Source: Bacteroidales bacterium (GTDB lineage Bacteria > Bacteroidota > Bacteroidia > Bacteroidales > UBA3824). From it: a stretch of DNA of 64,000 bases. The notes under the pieces were generated by a model. That model saw only the letters and a program-made list of their open reading frames with translations. It did not search any database and was not told where the DNA came from. The translations under genes and the position numbers were made by a program. The stretch spans positions 62,001 through 126,000 of the forward strand of contig JAEERW010000006.1 of assembly GCA_016286055.1 (NCBI GenBank), in the 5' to 3' direction. This document shows, one piece after another, positions 38,001 through 46,074 of the stretch (position 1 is its first letter; each line of letters begins with the position of its first letter).

Positions 38001-38229
38001 TAATAATTACCTTTTCAACAAATTCGGGAGTAACGGGCAGATAATAAATCACGTCGGCAATGCCTTCTGAGGTCTGCACCGTGGCAATATTCGGGTTGAT
38101 GAGGATTGTGAATTTTCCCTCCTCGCGCAAAGCCTTCAAAGCCTGAGAGCCTGAATAATCAAACTCGCCCGATTCGCCAATTTTTAATGCGCCCGAGCCA
38201 AGTACTAATATTTTTTTACAATCTTCCAT
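35014..38229 (-). CDS. carB: carbamoyl-phosphate synthase large subunit
   Basis: Makes carbamoyl phosphate from bicarbonate, ammonia and two ATP for pyrimidine and arginine synthesis. Two homologous ATP-grasp halves are visible (first starting KKILVLGSGALKIGESGEFD, second near residue 560 KSVIVLGSGAYRIGSSVEFD), followed by a C-terminal MGS-like allosteric domain (GVLISSGSAKSKVDLLDASR). 1071 aa, full length. It begins 7 bases after carA, so the two subunits are co-transcribed. Confidence 0.98.
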   Translation of the reverse strand: MEDCKKILVLGSGALKIGESGEFDYSGSQALKALREEGKFTILINPNIATVQTSEGIADVIYYLPVTPEFVEKVIIKEKPDAILLAFGGQTALNCGVALHKMGILKKYNIKVLGTPVEAIINTEDRELFAEMMHKIGVKTAKSVAVNNIDEALKVVREIGYPVIVRAAYTLGGLGSGFCANDDELRRLAESAFSYSPQILIEKSLKGWKEIEYEVVRDRYDNCITVCNMENFDPLGIHTGESVVVAPSQTLSDHEYHLLRSIAIKIVRNVGIVGECNVQYALDPESDDYRVIEVNARLSRSSALASKATGYPLAAVAAKLGLGYGLDEIPNAVTKVTKACFEPALDYVVCKIPRWDLGKFEGVSKLIGSSMKSVGEVMSIGRTFEEAIQKGLRMVGQGMHGFTGNTITIPDLDFELNNPTDKRLAAIEIAFDRGYTVDRLHDMTKIDKWFLARLENIHLLKLELAKCASLEQIPQALLLEAKQMGYSDYQIGKIVIKDNIDPHKKALEVRKYRQKLGIKPVVKQIDTLAGEYPAQTNYLYITYNGTENDVDFNHDGKSVIVLGSGAYRIGSSVEFDWCGVAAVKKIQEMGYRAIMINYNPETVSTDYDICDRLFFDELTLERVLDIYEMEQPKGVIVSTGGQIPNNLALLLDKQGVNILGTPAKSIDMAEDRQKFSEMCDSLGIDQPRWKELTDIKDIYSFVDEVGLPVLIRPSYVLSGAAMRVVESRDELENALKNAAVVSQEHPVVVTEFLQRAKEVEIDAVAQRGVIKCYAISEHIEYAGVHSGDATVVFPAQKLYYETIRRIKKISKQIAQTLNISGPFNIQFLAKDNSLRVIECNLRASRSFPFVSKITKFNFIGMATEIMLGKEVEPYGKTFADIDYVGVKSSQFSFARLLKADPVLGVDMASTGEVACIGDNYHAALLKSMLSVGHRIPDKNKGVLISSGSAKSKVDLLDASRMLKAKGYKLYATGGTADFLAANGIESEVLHWPDTGKSPNVIDYLSNHKIDLVINIPKNNTARELENGHKIRRTAIDFNIPLITNARLASAYIYSVCQIGVENLKIKPWNEY

Positions 38230-38236
38230 AATTCTA

Positions 38237-39319
38237 TTATCTGTTTTTGTATTTTACCATATTGTTGAAAAATTCGGCAAAAAGCGATTCGGTATCCACT
38301 GGTCCGCTCGAAGCCTCAGGGTGAAACTGTGTTGAGAAAAACGGTTTCTCTTTGTGACGGATGCCCTCGTTGGTGCCGTCGTTGAGGTTGATAAACATTG
38401 TTTCCCAATCGCTTGGAATTGTCTTATCGTCAATGGCATAGCCGTGATTTTGACTTGTAATAAAACAGCGGTGAGTGCCCGGAATCAGCACCGGTTGATT
38501 GTGGCTGCGGTGACCATATTTTAGTTTGTAAGTGGTGGCTCCGGCAGCAAGTGCAAGCAACTGATTTCCAAGACATATACCCATAATCGGACGGTCTTCT
38601 TTTAGAGCCTTTTTGATGTGTTCCACGGTTTCGGTGCATTTGGCAGGGTCGCCGGGACCATTTGAAATAAACAATCCGTCGTAATCTTCGTTAATAAAAT
38701 CATAGTTCCACGGCACGCGCTTGATGGTAACATCGTGTTTCAAAAGGCAGCGGAGAATATTGTTTTTCATTCCGCAGTCTACCATCAAAACTTTGTATTT
38801 GCCTGAGCCGTAGGTGGTTATATCTTTTGTTGAGACCATTGCCACAAGATTGTCTTGATTGGGGTCGTAAAATGGAATATCCTCATTATCAAATATTATC
38901 TTGCCCGACATTGAGCCGTATTCGCGTAGTTTTTTGGTGAGAGCGCGAGTGTCGATGCCGCAAATACCGGGCACTTGCCACTCTTTGAGCCAATCGCCGA
39001 GACTTTTTTTCGAGTCCCAATGGCTGTAACGCTCCGAATAGTTAGAAATAACAAGAGCCGAACATTGAATCTTGTCCGACTCGTAAAAGTTTGATACACC
39101 GTTAGTTTTTTCATCGCCCGGCACACCGTAATTACCAATCATAGGGTAGGTGGGAATAAGAATCTGCCCCTTGTAACTTGGGTCGGTGAGGCTTTCGGGA
39201 TAGCCCGTCATAGCGGTGTAGAACACCAATTCGCCCGCTACCGATTTTTCGTAGCCAAACGACAGCCCCTCGTATTCGCTGCCGTCGGCAAGTTTCAAAA
39301 TTGCTTTTTTCATTGCCAT
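38237..39319 (-). CDS. carA: carbamoyl-phosphate synthase small subunit
   Basis: Glutaminase subunit feeding ammonia to CarB. The N-terminal small-subunit domain (KAILKLADGSEYEGLSFG, FYTAMTGYPESLTDPSY) is followed by a class I GATase with the nucleophile loop MGICLGNQLLALA and the HPEASSGP His-Glu pair. 360 aa. First gene of the carAB operon; the promoter region is shared back to back with the AAA-ATPase gene at 39447. Confidence 0.98.
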   Translation of the reverse strand: MAMKKAILKLADGSEYEGLSFGYEKSVAGELVFYTAMTGYPESLTDPSYKGQILIPTYPMIGNYGVPGDEKTNGVSNFYESDKIQCSALVISNYSERYSHWDSKKSLGDWLKEWQVPGICGIDTRALTKKLREYGSMSGKIIFDNEDIPFYDPNQDNLVAMVSTKDITTYGSGKYKVLMVDCGMKNNILRCLLKHDVTIKRVPWNYDFINEDYDGLFISNGPGDPAKCTETVEHIKKALKEDRPIMGICLGNQLLALAAGATTYKLKYGHRSHNQPVLIPGTHRCFITSQNHGYAIDDKTIPSDWETMFINLNDGTNEGIRHKEKPFFSTQFHPEASSGPVDTESLFAEFFNNMVKYKNR

Positions 39320-39338
39320 GTAATTATTTTCAACGCCG

Positions 39339-39390
39339 CAAAATTACAGATAAAAACCGACGGCGAGAATACGAGAAAAACTGAATTTTT
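39339..39390 (-). promoter_or_regulatory. carA promoter and shared upstream motif
   Basis: Minus-strand -7 TAATTTTG at 39346-39339. The motif AATACGAGAAAAACTGAATT (39368-39387) mirrors the purF motif at the same 22-base offset from the -7. Confidence 0.55.
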
Positions 39391-39392
39391 GA

Positions 39393-39423
39393 TTTGGGAT
39401 TTGAGAAAAATGGATTACCTTTG
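39393..39423 (+). promoter_or_regulatory. promoter of the AAA-ATPase/PDDEXK gene
   Basis: TTTG at 39393-39396 and TACCTTTG at 39416-39423, 23 bases start to start, 24 bases ahead of the ATG at 39447. Divergent from the carA promoter. Confidence 0.65.
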
Positions 39424-39446
39424 CAGAGACAATAAAGGCAAAAGTT

Positions 39447-41003
39447 ATGGCAAAAGAATTTAACACATCGGTAACTTGCAATCCAAAACGTCACTATATG
39501 GTGGACGTTACGGCAAAGATGAAGGTTTTTGAAGGCTTGATAGACGACGGTAAATATTTTACAATCACTCGTGCACGACAGTTTGGAAAATCCACCTCGC
39601 TTAATTGGATTTACAATAATTTGAGTGATAGGTATTTAGTGATACCTGCAAGTTTTGAAAAATACTCAGAAGATAGTTGGAATGACGATGATTCTTTTTG
39701 TAAATATTTTTGTACCAAGATTATAGATGCTTGTGTTCGAGAAAACGACAAAAGTGTTATAAGTTTTTGGCAGGATGCAAAAAATACACAAAAGTTTGAT
39801 TTTGACCAATTATCTCAAAAAATTACCGATTTTTGCCAGAAATGCGGTAGAAAAGTGGTGCTTACCATCGACGAAGTAGACAAGGCAAGCAACCACGAGG
39901 TTTTTGTAAGATTTCTTGGAATGTTGCGCAATCTGTATCTCGACCGCGAAAAATTTAGCGATGAAACCCTCACATTTTGGTCGGTAATACTTGCGGGTGT
40001 TTACGATGTCAAGAATTTGAAACTTAAAATACGTCCCGAAGAGGAGCATCAATTCAATTCGCCGTGGAATGTTGCCTCCGATTACAAACTCGATATGACA
40101 TTTAATCCTCAGGAAATAAGCACGATGCTTGCCGATTATGAAAATGATTATCATTTTGGATTCAACATAAAAGAAATTTCTGAGGAGATTTATAAATATA
40201 CGTCGGGCTATCCAGTTTTGGTGAGTGCGGTTTGCAAGGCAATCGACGAACAATTAGACAAGGATTGGACTTTGGACGGTGTTTTGAAAGGTGTAAAAAC
40301 TGTGTTGAGAGACGAAAATTTCACACTTTTGAAGTACATCAAAAGGAATATGGAACAATATCCCGAACTAAAAACGTTTCTCAGAGCGGTTACATTAGAC
40401 CGAATTTACATCAATTATTACGCGTTGAATACCCCGGTTGATTTGGCGAGAATGTTTGCCTACATACGTCCTGACAAAAATTCGAGGGCGCAGATTCACA
40501 ATCTGATTTTTCAACAGGTTTTGTATGAATATTTCATTGCCGAAAATACGCTCAGTCAGTTGAATAGCAATACAGGTGTCTTCGTAGATAAAAACGGCGA
40601 CCTTAATATGCCATTGATTATCAATCGTTTTAAAGATTTGATGTCGAAGAAACAGAACAAAGAGGAGTTTCTTGAACGTGAGGGACGCTTTATGTTCATC
40701 TGTTTTCTTAAACCGATTATCAACGGCACAGGCTTTTATTATTCCGAGCCCGAAAACGACGACGGCAGCCGTATGGATTTGGTAATCACCTACAATCGCA
40801 AAGAGTACGTTATAGAACTAAAAATATGGCACGGCACCGAATACGAAATCTCTGGCAGAGACCAACTTTCGGAATACCTTACCTCCCGCAACCTATCCGA
40901 AGGCTACCTTGTAACCTTCTCATTCCTCAAAAACAAAGTGGTTCAAGAAAAACCCGAATGGATTGAGTATGAGGGGAAAAGGATATATGAGGCGGTGATA
41001 TAG
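39447..41003 (+). CDS. AAA-ATPase-like protein with C-terminal PDDEXK domain
   Basis: 518-aa two-domain protein of the AAA-ATPase_like / PDDEXK_9 type. The N-terminus has a P-loop variant ITRARQFGKSTSLNW near residue 48 and Walker B VVLTIDEVDKAS. The C-terminus has a nuclease-fold motif MDLVITYNRKEYVIELKIW (Asp...Glu-x-Lys). These proteins are extremely common in Bacteroidales, often in many copies, with unknown function; some have been proposed to be selfish or defence-related. Stands alone between carA and the repeat arrays. Confidence 0.83.
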   Translation: MAKEFNTSVTCNPKRHYMVDVTAKMKVFEGLIDDGKYFTITRARQFGKSTSLNWIYNNLSDRYLVIPASFEKYSEDSWNDDDSFCKYFCTKIIDACVRENDKSVISFWQDAKNTQKFDFDQLSQKITDFCQKCGRKVVLTIDEVDKASNHEVFVRFLGMLRNLYLDREKFSDETLTFWSVILAGVYDVKNLKLKIRPEEEHQFNSPWNVASDYKLDMTFNPQEISTMLADYENDYHFGFNIKEISEEIYKYTSGYPVLVSAVCKAIDEQLDKDWTLDGVLKGVKTVLRDENFTLLKYIKRNMEQYPELKTFLRAVTLDRIYINYYALNTPVDLARMFAYIRPDKNSRAQIHNLIFQQVLYEYFIAENTLSQLNSNTGVFVDKNGDLNMPLIINRFKDLMSKKQNKEEFLEREGRFMFICFLKPIINGTGFYYSEPENDDGSRMDLVITYNRKEYVIELKIWHGTEYEISGRDQLSEYLTSRNLSEGYLVTFSFLKNKVVQEKPEWIEYEGKRIYEAVI

Positions 41004-41046
41004 ATTTTTTTTATCCCGGAAACAAAAAAATGGCAACGATGAGTAT

Positions 41047-41124
41047 GCAACTTATAGGTTGCATATTTTTACCAAAAGTTGCAACTTATAAGTGACATAT
41101 TTTTGCCAAAAGTTGCAACTTATA
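41047..41124. repeat. direct-repeat array 4: three units, 34-bp period
   Basis: GCAACTTATA at 41047, 41081 and 41115, each 34 bases apart. Units 2 and 3 share the longer AAAAGTTGCAACTTATAA; the following CATATTTTT segment is also shared by units 1 and 2. Confidence 0.7.
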
Positions 41125-41288
41125 ATTTTTGCTTGTGTATAATTAATTGATAATCAAGTGTGATTATGAATTAGTATTCAAAATCAAACAACTGAATACG
41201 ATGGTTCAAAAATCAGCGTGATTCCTGTTTGAATTTTTTTGATTGAGAATGAGTGATTGTTATATATTGTTTTTTAGACACTTGCAAC

Positions 41289-41385
41289 TTTTTTTGATAA
41301 AACTGAGAGGAATAATTGCCTGTTTTTTGACAAAACCGAGAGGAATAATTGCCCTTTTTTTGACAAAACCGAGAGGAATAATTGC
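41289..41385. repeat. direct-repeat array 3: three units, exact 33-bp period
   Basis: GAGAGGAATAATTGC at 41305, 41338 and 41371, each preceded by TTTGA(C/T)AAAAC(C/T). The repeated part is ~28 bases, longer than in the other arrays. Only the T-run and 2-3 bases vary. Confidence 0.8.
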
Positions 41386-41416
41386 TTTTTTGTGTTGTAT
41401 GTGTCTTTTCTTTTTT

Positions 41417-41424
41417 TACCTTTG
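41417..41424 (+). promoter_or_regulatory. -7 element of the restriction-modification operon
   Basis: TACCTTTG followed by CGG, 31 bases ahead of the ATG at 41455. Matches TAnnTTTG. Confidence 0.6.
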
Positions 41425-41454
41425 CGGTATTAAAAACCGAAACCATTTGCAACA

Positions 41455-41811
41455 ATGAACAGTGAAAAATATACAAACGATGATGTCTACGATTTTTTGA
41501 GCGAGGAACTAAAATATCACTCAGATATTAAGCATTATACAAGTAAACAACTGAAAAAGCACGAAGGAGATGCCGAGTTTTGGAATACATTATCGGACTC
41601 GTTGGATTGTTTTCGTGTTTGTGAGGTTTGTCAAAAACCTATGATAGTAGGTTACTGTGTAGATGGTTCGTGTTTTTGTTCGGACGAATGTCTGCATCAA
41701 GTAATGACAGACGTGGCATTTAAAGAAGCCTGCGAAGGAGACGAAGGTGATTCTTTCTATACTGTATGGTATGAAGATTCAATAACTTTTCAGAAACATA
41801 AAGGAGAATGA
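41455..41811 (+). CDS. small Cys-rich protein at the head of the RM operon
   Basis: 118-aa acidic protein not recognised as a known family. The N-terminal half is helical and charged. The C-terminal half has a zinc-finger-like Cys set, CEVCQKPMIVGYCVDGSCFC then SDECL. Its stop overlaps the start of the adenine methylase by 4 bases (ATGA), so it is translated with the restriction-modification genes and may be a controller or accessory protein. No HTH of the usual C-protein type is visible. Confidence 0.6.
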   Translation: MNSEKYTNDDVYDFLSEELKYHSDIKHYTSKQLKKHEGDAEFWNTLSDSLDCFRVCEVCQKPMIVGYCVDGSCFCSDECLHQVMTDVAFKEACEGDEGDSFYTVWYEDSITFQKHKGE

Positions 41812-42689
41812 AAACAGCGAAGCCATTCATAAAGTGGGCAGGCGGCAAATCGCAGTTGTTAAGCGAAATCCGTTCTAAGTACCCTGCAACGATAGAGAAA
41901 TATTGCGAGCCGTTTGTAGGCGGCGGCGCGGTGTTGTTCGATGTTTTGTCGAATTTTACCCCAAAAGAGGTACTAATCAACGATATAAACGCCGAACTAA
42001 TAAACACGTACCGTCAGATTAAGACCAATTGTGAGTCATTAATTTCGCAACTTGCTGATTTACAAGATAAATACAAATTTCTTTCTGACGAACAGCGCAA
42101 AGCGTTGTTTTTTGAGAAACGCGAAAGATTTAATTCTTTGAAAATCAATGGCAATGCAGATGAAAATCTTGAAAAGGCTGCGTTGTTTATCTTTATAAAC
42201 AAGACTTGCTTTAATGGCTTGTATCGTGTAAACTCCAAAGGACTGTTTAACGTTCCGTTCAATAACGCGAAGAATCCTTTGATGTGTGATGAGGTAAATT
42301 TGCGGGCTTGTTCGGAGGTTTTGCAGAATGTAGAAATGACGGTTGGAGATTATTCTCTGTGCGAGAGTTATATCGATGCTAACACTTTTGTTTACATTGA
42401 CCCACCGTATCGTCCTTTGACGCAGACTGCGGCGTTTACATCGTACAGCGAGAGTGATTTTTCCGATATTCAACAGGTCGAGTTAGAAATGTTTGTAGAA
42501 AGAATTTCTCGCAAGGGTGCGCGAGTTGTTGCAAGCAACTCCGACCCGAAAAATGTTAATATAGAGGACAATTTTTTCGACGATCTCTATTCAAAGTTCA
42601 AAATAGAGAGGATTTTTGCAAGCCGTGCCATCAATTCAAAAGGCAACGGTCGTGGCAAAATTTCGGAATTGTTAGTGGCAAATTTTTAG
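41808..42689 (+). CDS. D12-class DNA adenine methylase (Dam/DpnM-like)
   Basis: N6-adenine methyltransferase. FIKWAGGKSQLL (SAM-binding motif), EPFVGGGAVLFD, INDINAELINTYRQIK, FNGLYRVNSKGLFNVPF and FVYIDPPYRPLTQTAAFTSY (catalytic DPPY) are all in the order of Dam and DpnM, which modify GATC. 293 aa, full length. It is the first of two methylases in the operon, as in DpnII/MboI-type systems, where DpnM protects double-stranded GATC. The GATC target is inferred from motif similarity. Confidence 0.88.
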   Translation: MKTAKPFIKWAGGKSQLLSEIRSKYPATIEKYCEPFVGGGAVLFDVLSNFTPKEVLINDINAELINTYRQIKTNCESLISQLADLQDKYKFLSDEQRKALFFEKRERFNSLKINGNADENLEKAALFIFINKTCFNGLYRVNSKGLFNVPFNNAKNPLMCDEVNLRACSEVLQNVEMTVGDYSLCESYIDANTFVYIDPPYRPLTQTAAFTSYSESDFSDIQQVELEMFVERISRKGARVVASNSDPKNVNIEDNFFDDLYSKFKIERIFASRAINSKGNGRGKISELLVANF

Positions 42690-42698
42690 TATTTAACT

Positions 42699-43469
42699 AT
42701 GGCAAGTAATAATTCGTGGCAAAAAATATTTGACGATTATAAGATTTTGGAACACGATTTTTCAAAATCTTATTATTTACTAAGTGCTGAACAGATAAAA
42801 CGCTCGTGCCAAGATTTCAAAGCCACAAGCGAAAAAGAAGTTCGTGTTCTGTGTAAACAAGACACTCGTCAATCACGTCCCACAGTTTTCCAAGACAATG
42901 GTCTTTTTATTTTACCAATAAAAAACGGGCAATATGCCATCTGTAAGGGTGAAGGATATGTGGATATTCCGGATATAACTACTCCTGTGCAAGTTTATAA
43001 CAGTAAACTTGACTTTGAATTAACAAGTTCGAAGGTTGGTGATTCTGAAATGCAGTATTTGGATTTTGCGTATGCTAATTCCTTGATTAGAACTTTTATG
43101 AATGATACGTCATTGGTTTTAACAATTCGAGGAAGAAAATATACTCCAAAATTCACTTTCAAAACAGGTTCAATAGAGTTGGAAGTAAATAGTGTGCAAA
43201 CAGAAGTAGATGCAGGATATGAGGGTAGAGATTTTATTGTTTTAGTTGAGGCCAAAAACTCATCTGCAACAGATACGATAATTAGACAGTTATATTATCC
43301 TTTCAGACAATGGCAGGAAAATACGCATAAAAAAGTCTATACACTGTTTTTTGAACGTCGTTTCATAGATAATGAAACTCTGTTTTATATTTGGCAGTAT
43401 GAATTTACTGACGAGTATGATTATAACAGCATAAGTTTGGTAAAATCAGGACGTTACAAAATTGTGTAA
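42699..43469 (+). CDS. probable type II restriction endonuclease
   Basis: 256-aa protein between two DNA methylases. It carries a PD-(D/E)XK-like active-site pattern in the C-terminal half (VQTEVDAGYEGRDFIVLVEA followed by KN, i.e. Glu-x-Asp then Glu-Ala-Lys). It resembles the DUF6996/DUF6997 type of restriction enzymes and not the classic DpnII/MboI nuclease, which is ~290 aa with a different motif context, as far as can be judged by eye. Nine bases after the first methylase, three before the second. Assumed to cut the site that the two methylases protect. Confidence 0.65.
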   Translation: MASNNSWQKIFDDYKILEHDFSKSYYLLSAEQIKRSCQDFKATSEKEVRVLCKQDTRQSRPTVFQDNGLFILPIKNGQYAICKGEGYVDIPDITTPVQVYNSKLDFELTSSKVGDSEMQYLDFAYANSLIRTFMNDTSLVLTIRGRKYTPKFTFKTGSIELEVNSVQTEVDAGYEGRDFIVLVEAKNSSATDTIIRQLYYPFRQWQENTHKKVYTLFFERRFIDNETLFYIWQYEFTDEYDYNSISLVKSGRYKIV

Positions 43470-43472
43470 ATA

Positions 43473-44642
43473 ATGAAGTACTCAGTTCCATTGTTCACCC
43501 TTCACCGCGCCGACTGCATCGATATTATTCCGCAACTGCCTGATAATTCCATCAATGCCGTCTTTGCTGACCCTCCTTATTTCCTCTCAAACGGAGGAAT
43601 AAGCGTTCAGAGCGGCAAACAGGTTTGCGTTGACAAAGGCGATTGGGACAAGGGCGGAACTCCTGAGCATATTTACAATTTCAACCGGAAATGGTTGGAA
43701 CTTTGTCGTCCGAAATTAAAAGACAACGGAACAATTTGGATTTCAGGTACATATCATAATATTTTTGTAGTTCAACGTTGTTTGCAGGAACTTGGTTACA
43801 AAATCCTAAATATCATAACGTGGCAGAAAACCGACCCACCGCCAAACCTTTCGTGTAGGTATTTCAACTTTTCGACCGAGTTGATAATTTGGGCGCGTAA
43901 ATCCGAAAAAGTGCCTCACAAATTCAACTATGACGTAATGAAAAAACTAAATGGCGACAAGCAAATGACTGATGTTTGGCGTTTGCCTGCCGTCGGTAAA
44001 TGGGAAAAAACTTGTGGTAAACACCCAACGCAAAAGCCTTTGCGTTTGCTTTATCGTATTATTTTGGCATCTACCGACGAAGGAGGAACCATATTAGACC
44101 CTTTTGCCGGAAGTAGCACTACGGGCATTGCTGCAAATCTTTTGGGCAGAAATTATATCGGAATCGAAAAAGAAAAGGAGTTTTACGATTTAAGTATTGC
44201 TCGCCGCAATGAGTTGGAAAACAACGAAAAACGTCAAAAACTTTTAGATAACATTCGCAAAACAGAAAACAGTGCAACCGTTCTCGTTAATCACGCCCGA
44301 AAAGAATTGCGCGAGTTGATGATAGAGAAAGGGCTTTGCTATCTCCGCGCCGGAGATTCAAAAGGTTCACTGCAAGTTACGCCCGGTTTTGAGCGAATGA
44401 AATATGTTTTACTTCATACCAACGGTGAAAACTATCAATTGTTTAAATTGAAAAAAGAAGGCACGTTTCAGATTTGGACAAAAGAAAACCTCGAAAAATA
44501 CGGTTTCTCGCCTGAACATTCGCCGTATTATATTGTGCTTCATTTTGATAACAAACCACTTGATTTGTCATATACTCCAAATCTGAAACAGCGTCAAAAT
44601 ACTTATAAGGCAAAACTTTATCCGCTGACGGATTTTGTATAA
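43473..44642 (+). CDS. beta-class DNA adenine methylase with RAMA-like tail (DpnA-like)
   Basis: Methyltransferase with DPPYFLSNGG near the N-terminus, KGDWDKGG, ITWQKTDPPPNLSCRYF, TQKPLRLLYRIILASTDEGG and LDPFAGSSTTG (SAM-binding), the motif order of DpnA and M.HinfI. DpnA-type enzymes also methylate single-stranded GATC. The C-terminal ~115 residues (GLCYLRAGDSKGSLQVTPGF on) resemble the RAMA domain found at the ends of some modification enzymes. 389 aa. It ends 4 bases before the convergent dapL stop. Completes a two-methylase RM operon. Confidence 0.88.
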   Translation: MKYSVPLFTLHRADCIDIIPQLPDNSINAVFADPPYFLSNGGISVQSGKQVCVDKGDWDKGGTPEHIYNFNRKWLELCRPKLKDNGTIWISGTYHNIFVVQRCLQELGYKILNIITWQKTDPPPNLSCRYFNFSTELIIWARKSEKVPHKFNYDVMKKLNGDKQMTDVWRLPAVGKWEKTCGKHPTQKPLRLLYRIILASTDEGGTILDPFAGSSTTGIAANLLGRNYIGIEKEKEFYDLSIARRNELENNEKRQKLLDNIRKTENSATVLVNHARKELRELMIEKGLCYLRAGDSKGSLQVTPGFERMKYVLLHTNGENYQLFKLKKEGTFQIWTKENLEKYGFSPEHSPYYIVLHFDNKPLDLSYTPNLKQRQNTYKAKLYPLTDFV

Positions 44643-44646
44643 TCCC

Positions 44647-45840
44647 CTACAAACTCCTCTCTATCCTCTCAATTGCCTCCTTGGTATTCTCTCTTGTTCC
44701 AAATGCTGTGATGCGGATGTAGCCTTCGCCAGAGGGTCCGAAACCAGCACCGGGGGTTACTACTACTTGGGCACGATGGAGAAGATGGTCGAAAAATTTC
44801 CACGAATCGTGCTCGGGGGTGCGAACCCAAATGTAGGGTGCGTTTTCGCCGCCGAATACCTCTAAGCCGGATTTCGATAGACTGTCGCGAATGATTTGGG
44901 CGTTGGTGAGATAATATTGAATGGTGGCGCGGGTTTGACTGTAACCTTCTGCCGAAAATACTGCCTCGGCACCTCGCTGCGAAATGTACGATGCACCGTT
45001 GAATTTTGAACATTGACGACGATTCCAAACGGGATTGAGGGCTACGCGTTTGCCACTTTCGGATTGTATCTTCAACTCGTTGGGTATCACGGTGTAACCG
45101 CAACGTATGCCGGTGAATCCTGCCGTTTTTGAAAAACTGCGAAATTCTATGGCACATTCTTTTGATCCGTCGATTTCGTATATAGAGTGAGGAATGGCGG
45201 GGTCGGTGATAAATGCCTCGTATGCAGAATCATAAAGAATGAGAGTGTCGTTTTTGAGGGCGTAGTCTACCCATTGTTTTAGTCCTTGGCGGGTGATGAC
45301 TGCGCCGGTGGGGTTGTTGGGGAAACAGAGGTACATCACGTCGATTTTTTCTGACGGAATGTCGCCTGTGAAACCGTTTTCGGCGGTGCAGGGGATGTAT
45401 TTTATGGTTCGTCCTGCCATACTGTTGGTGTCTACGTAGACGGGGTATACGGGGTCGGTTACGCCGATTATGTTGTTGACGGATAGAATGTCGCCGATAT
45501 TGCCAAGGTCGCTTTTTGCGCCATCGGAAATGAAAATCTCGTCAACCGTCAGAGAAATTCCACGTTTGGCATAGTCATTTTCTATGATTTTTGAGCGGAG
45601 AAAATCATAACCTTGTTCTGGTCCGTAGCCGTGAAAATTTTGGGTTGTGGTGCAGTCGTCTACTGCCTTTTTCATTGCTTGGGTAACGGCTGAGGCAAGA
45701 GGTTGGGTAACGTCGCCTATGCCGAGACTAATTATTTTTGCGGCGGGATTCGCCTCTTTATATGCCGCTACACGTTTTGCTATTTCAGCAAATAAATAAC
45801 GGTGCTGTATTTTGGTAAAATTATCGTTTATGTATGCCAT
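44647..45840 (-). CDS. dapL: LL-diaminopimelate aminotransferase
   Basis: PLP enzyme that converts tetrahydrodipicolinate to LL-diaminopimelate in one step using glutamate as amino donor, the short lysine/cell-wall route of many Bacteroidota. Visible are [30 protein letters not shown], the PLP lysine segment [20 protein letters not shown], and the end [15 protein letters not shown]. 397 aa from the ATG at 45840. It is the last gene of the gltB-gltD-dapF-dapL run, so glutamate synthesis and its use are linked. A 234-base repeat-bearing gap separates it from dapF. Confidence 0.95.
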   Translation of the reverse strand: MAYINDNFTKIQHRYLFAEIAKRVAAYKEANPAAKIISLGIGDVTQPLASAVTQAMKKAVDDCTTTQNFHGYGPEQGYDFLRSKIIENDYAKRGISLTVDEIFISDGAKSDLGNIGDILSVNNIIGVTDPVYPVYVDTNSMAGRTIKYIPCTAENGFTGDIPSEKIDVMYLCFPNNPTGAVITRQGLKQWVDYALKNDTLILYDSAYEAFITDPAIPHSIYEIDGSKECAIEFRSFSKTAGFTGIRCGYTVIPNELKIQSESGKRVALNPVWNRRQCSKFNGASYISQRGAEAVFSAEGYSQTRATIQYYLTNAQIIRDSLSKSGLEVFGGENAPYIWVRTPEHDSWKFFDHLLHRAQVVVTPGAGFGPSGEGYIRITAFGTRENTKEAIERIERSL

Positions 45841-45859
45841 TTCTATATATGTTTTTTTT

Positions 45860-46051
45860 AACAACGAATTAAACTAATTAAACAAATAGTTTTTTTTAAA
45901 AAAGAAATTAAATTACAACAAGTTGTATTTTAATTTACGAATTAAACAAATACATATTGATTATCATTAATTTGTATTCGTATACCGCTTGCGGTTTTTG
46001 TTTTTATTTTGTTTTTTTTACTGTTTCGTTTATTTCGTTTTATTCGTTGTT
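45860..46051. repeat. AT-rich inverted-repeat element, copy C
   Basis: About 190 bases filling the dapL-dapF gap. The left end begins AACAACGAATTAAACTAATT, the right end is TTCGTTTTATTCGTTGTT, inverted to each other at the tips. The left end matches the right arm of copy A over 26 bases, the right end matches copy B. Interior is almost pure A/T except ACCGCTTGCGG. No coding potential. Confidence 0.6.
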
Positions 46052-46074
46052 AATAATTAATTATGCATTATGAA

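Larger units (their letters stand above)
41004..41454. other. 451-bp intergenic region with two repeat arrays
   Basis: Contains array 4 (41047-41124), array 3 (41289-41385) and a promoter at 41417-41424. The 41213..41476 minus ORF and the 41243..41458 plus ORF of the track are read-throughs of the 33-base repeats (11 codons per unit) and are not genes. Confidence 0.75.

Noticed and set aside
41213-41476. 87-aa minus ORF with repeated GNYSSRFCQKK-like units
   Set aside because: Produced by the 33-base repeat array being a multiple of three. No promoter or start context, and the opposite strand is equally open.
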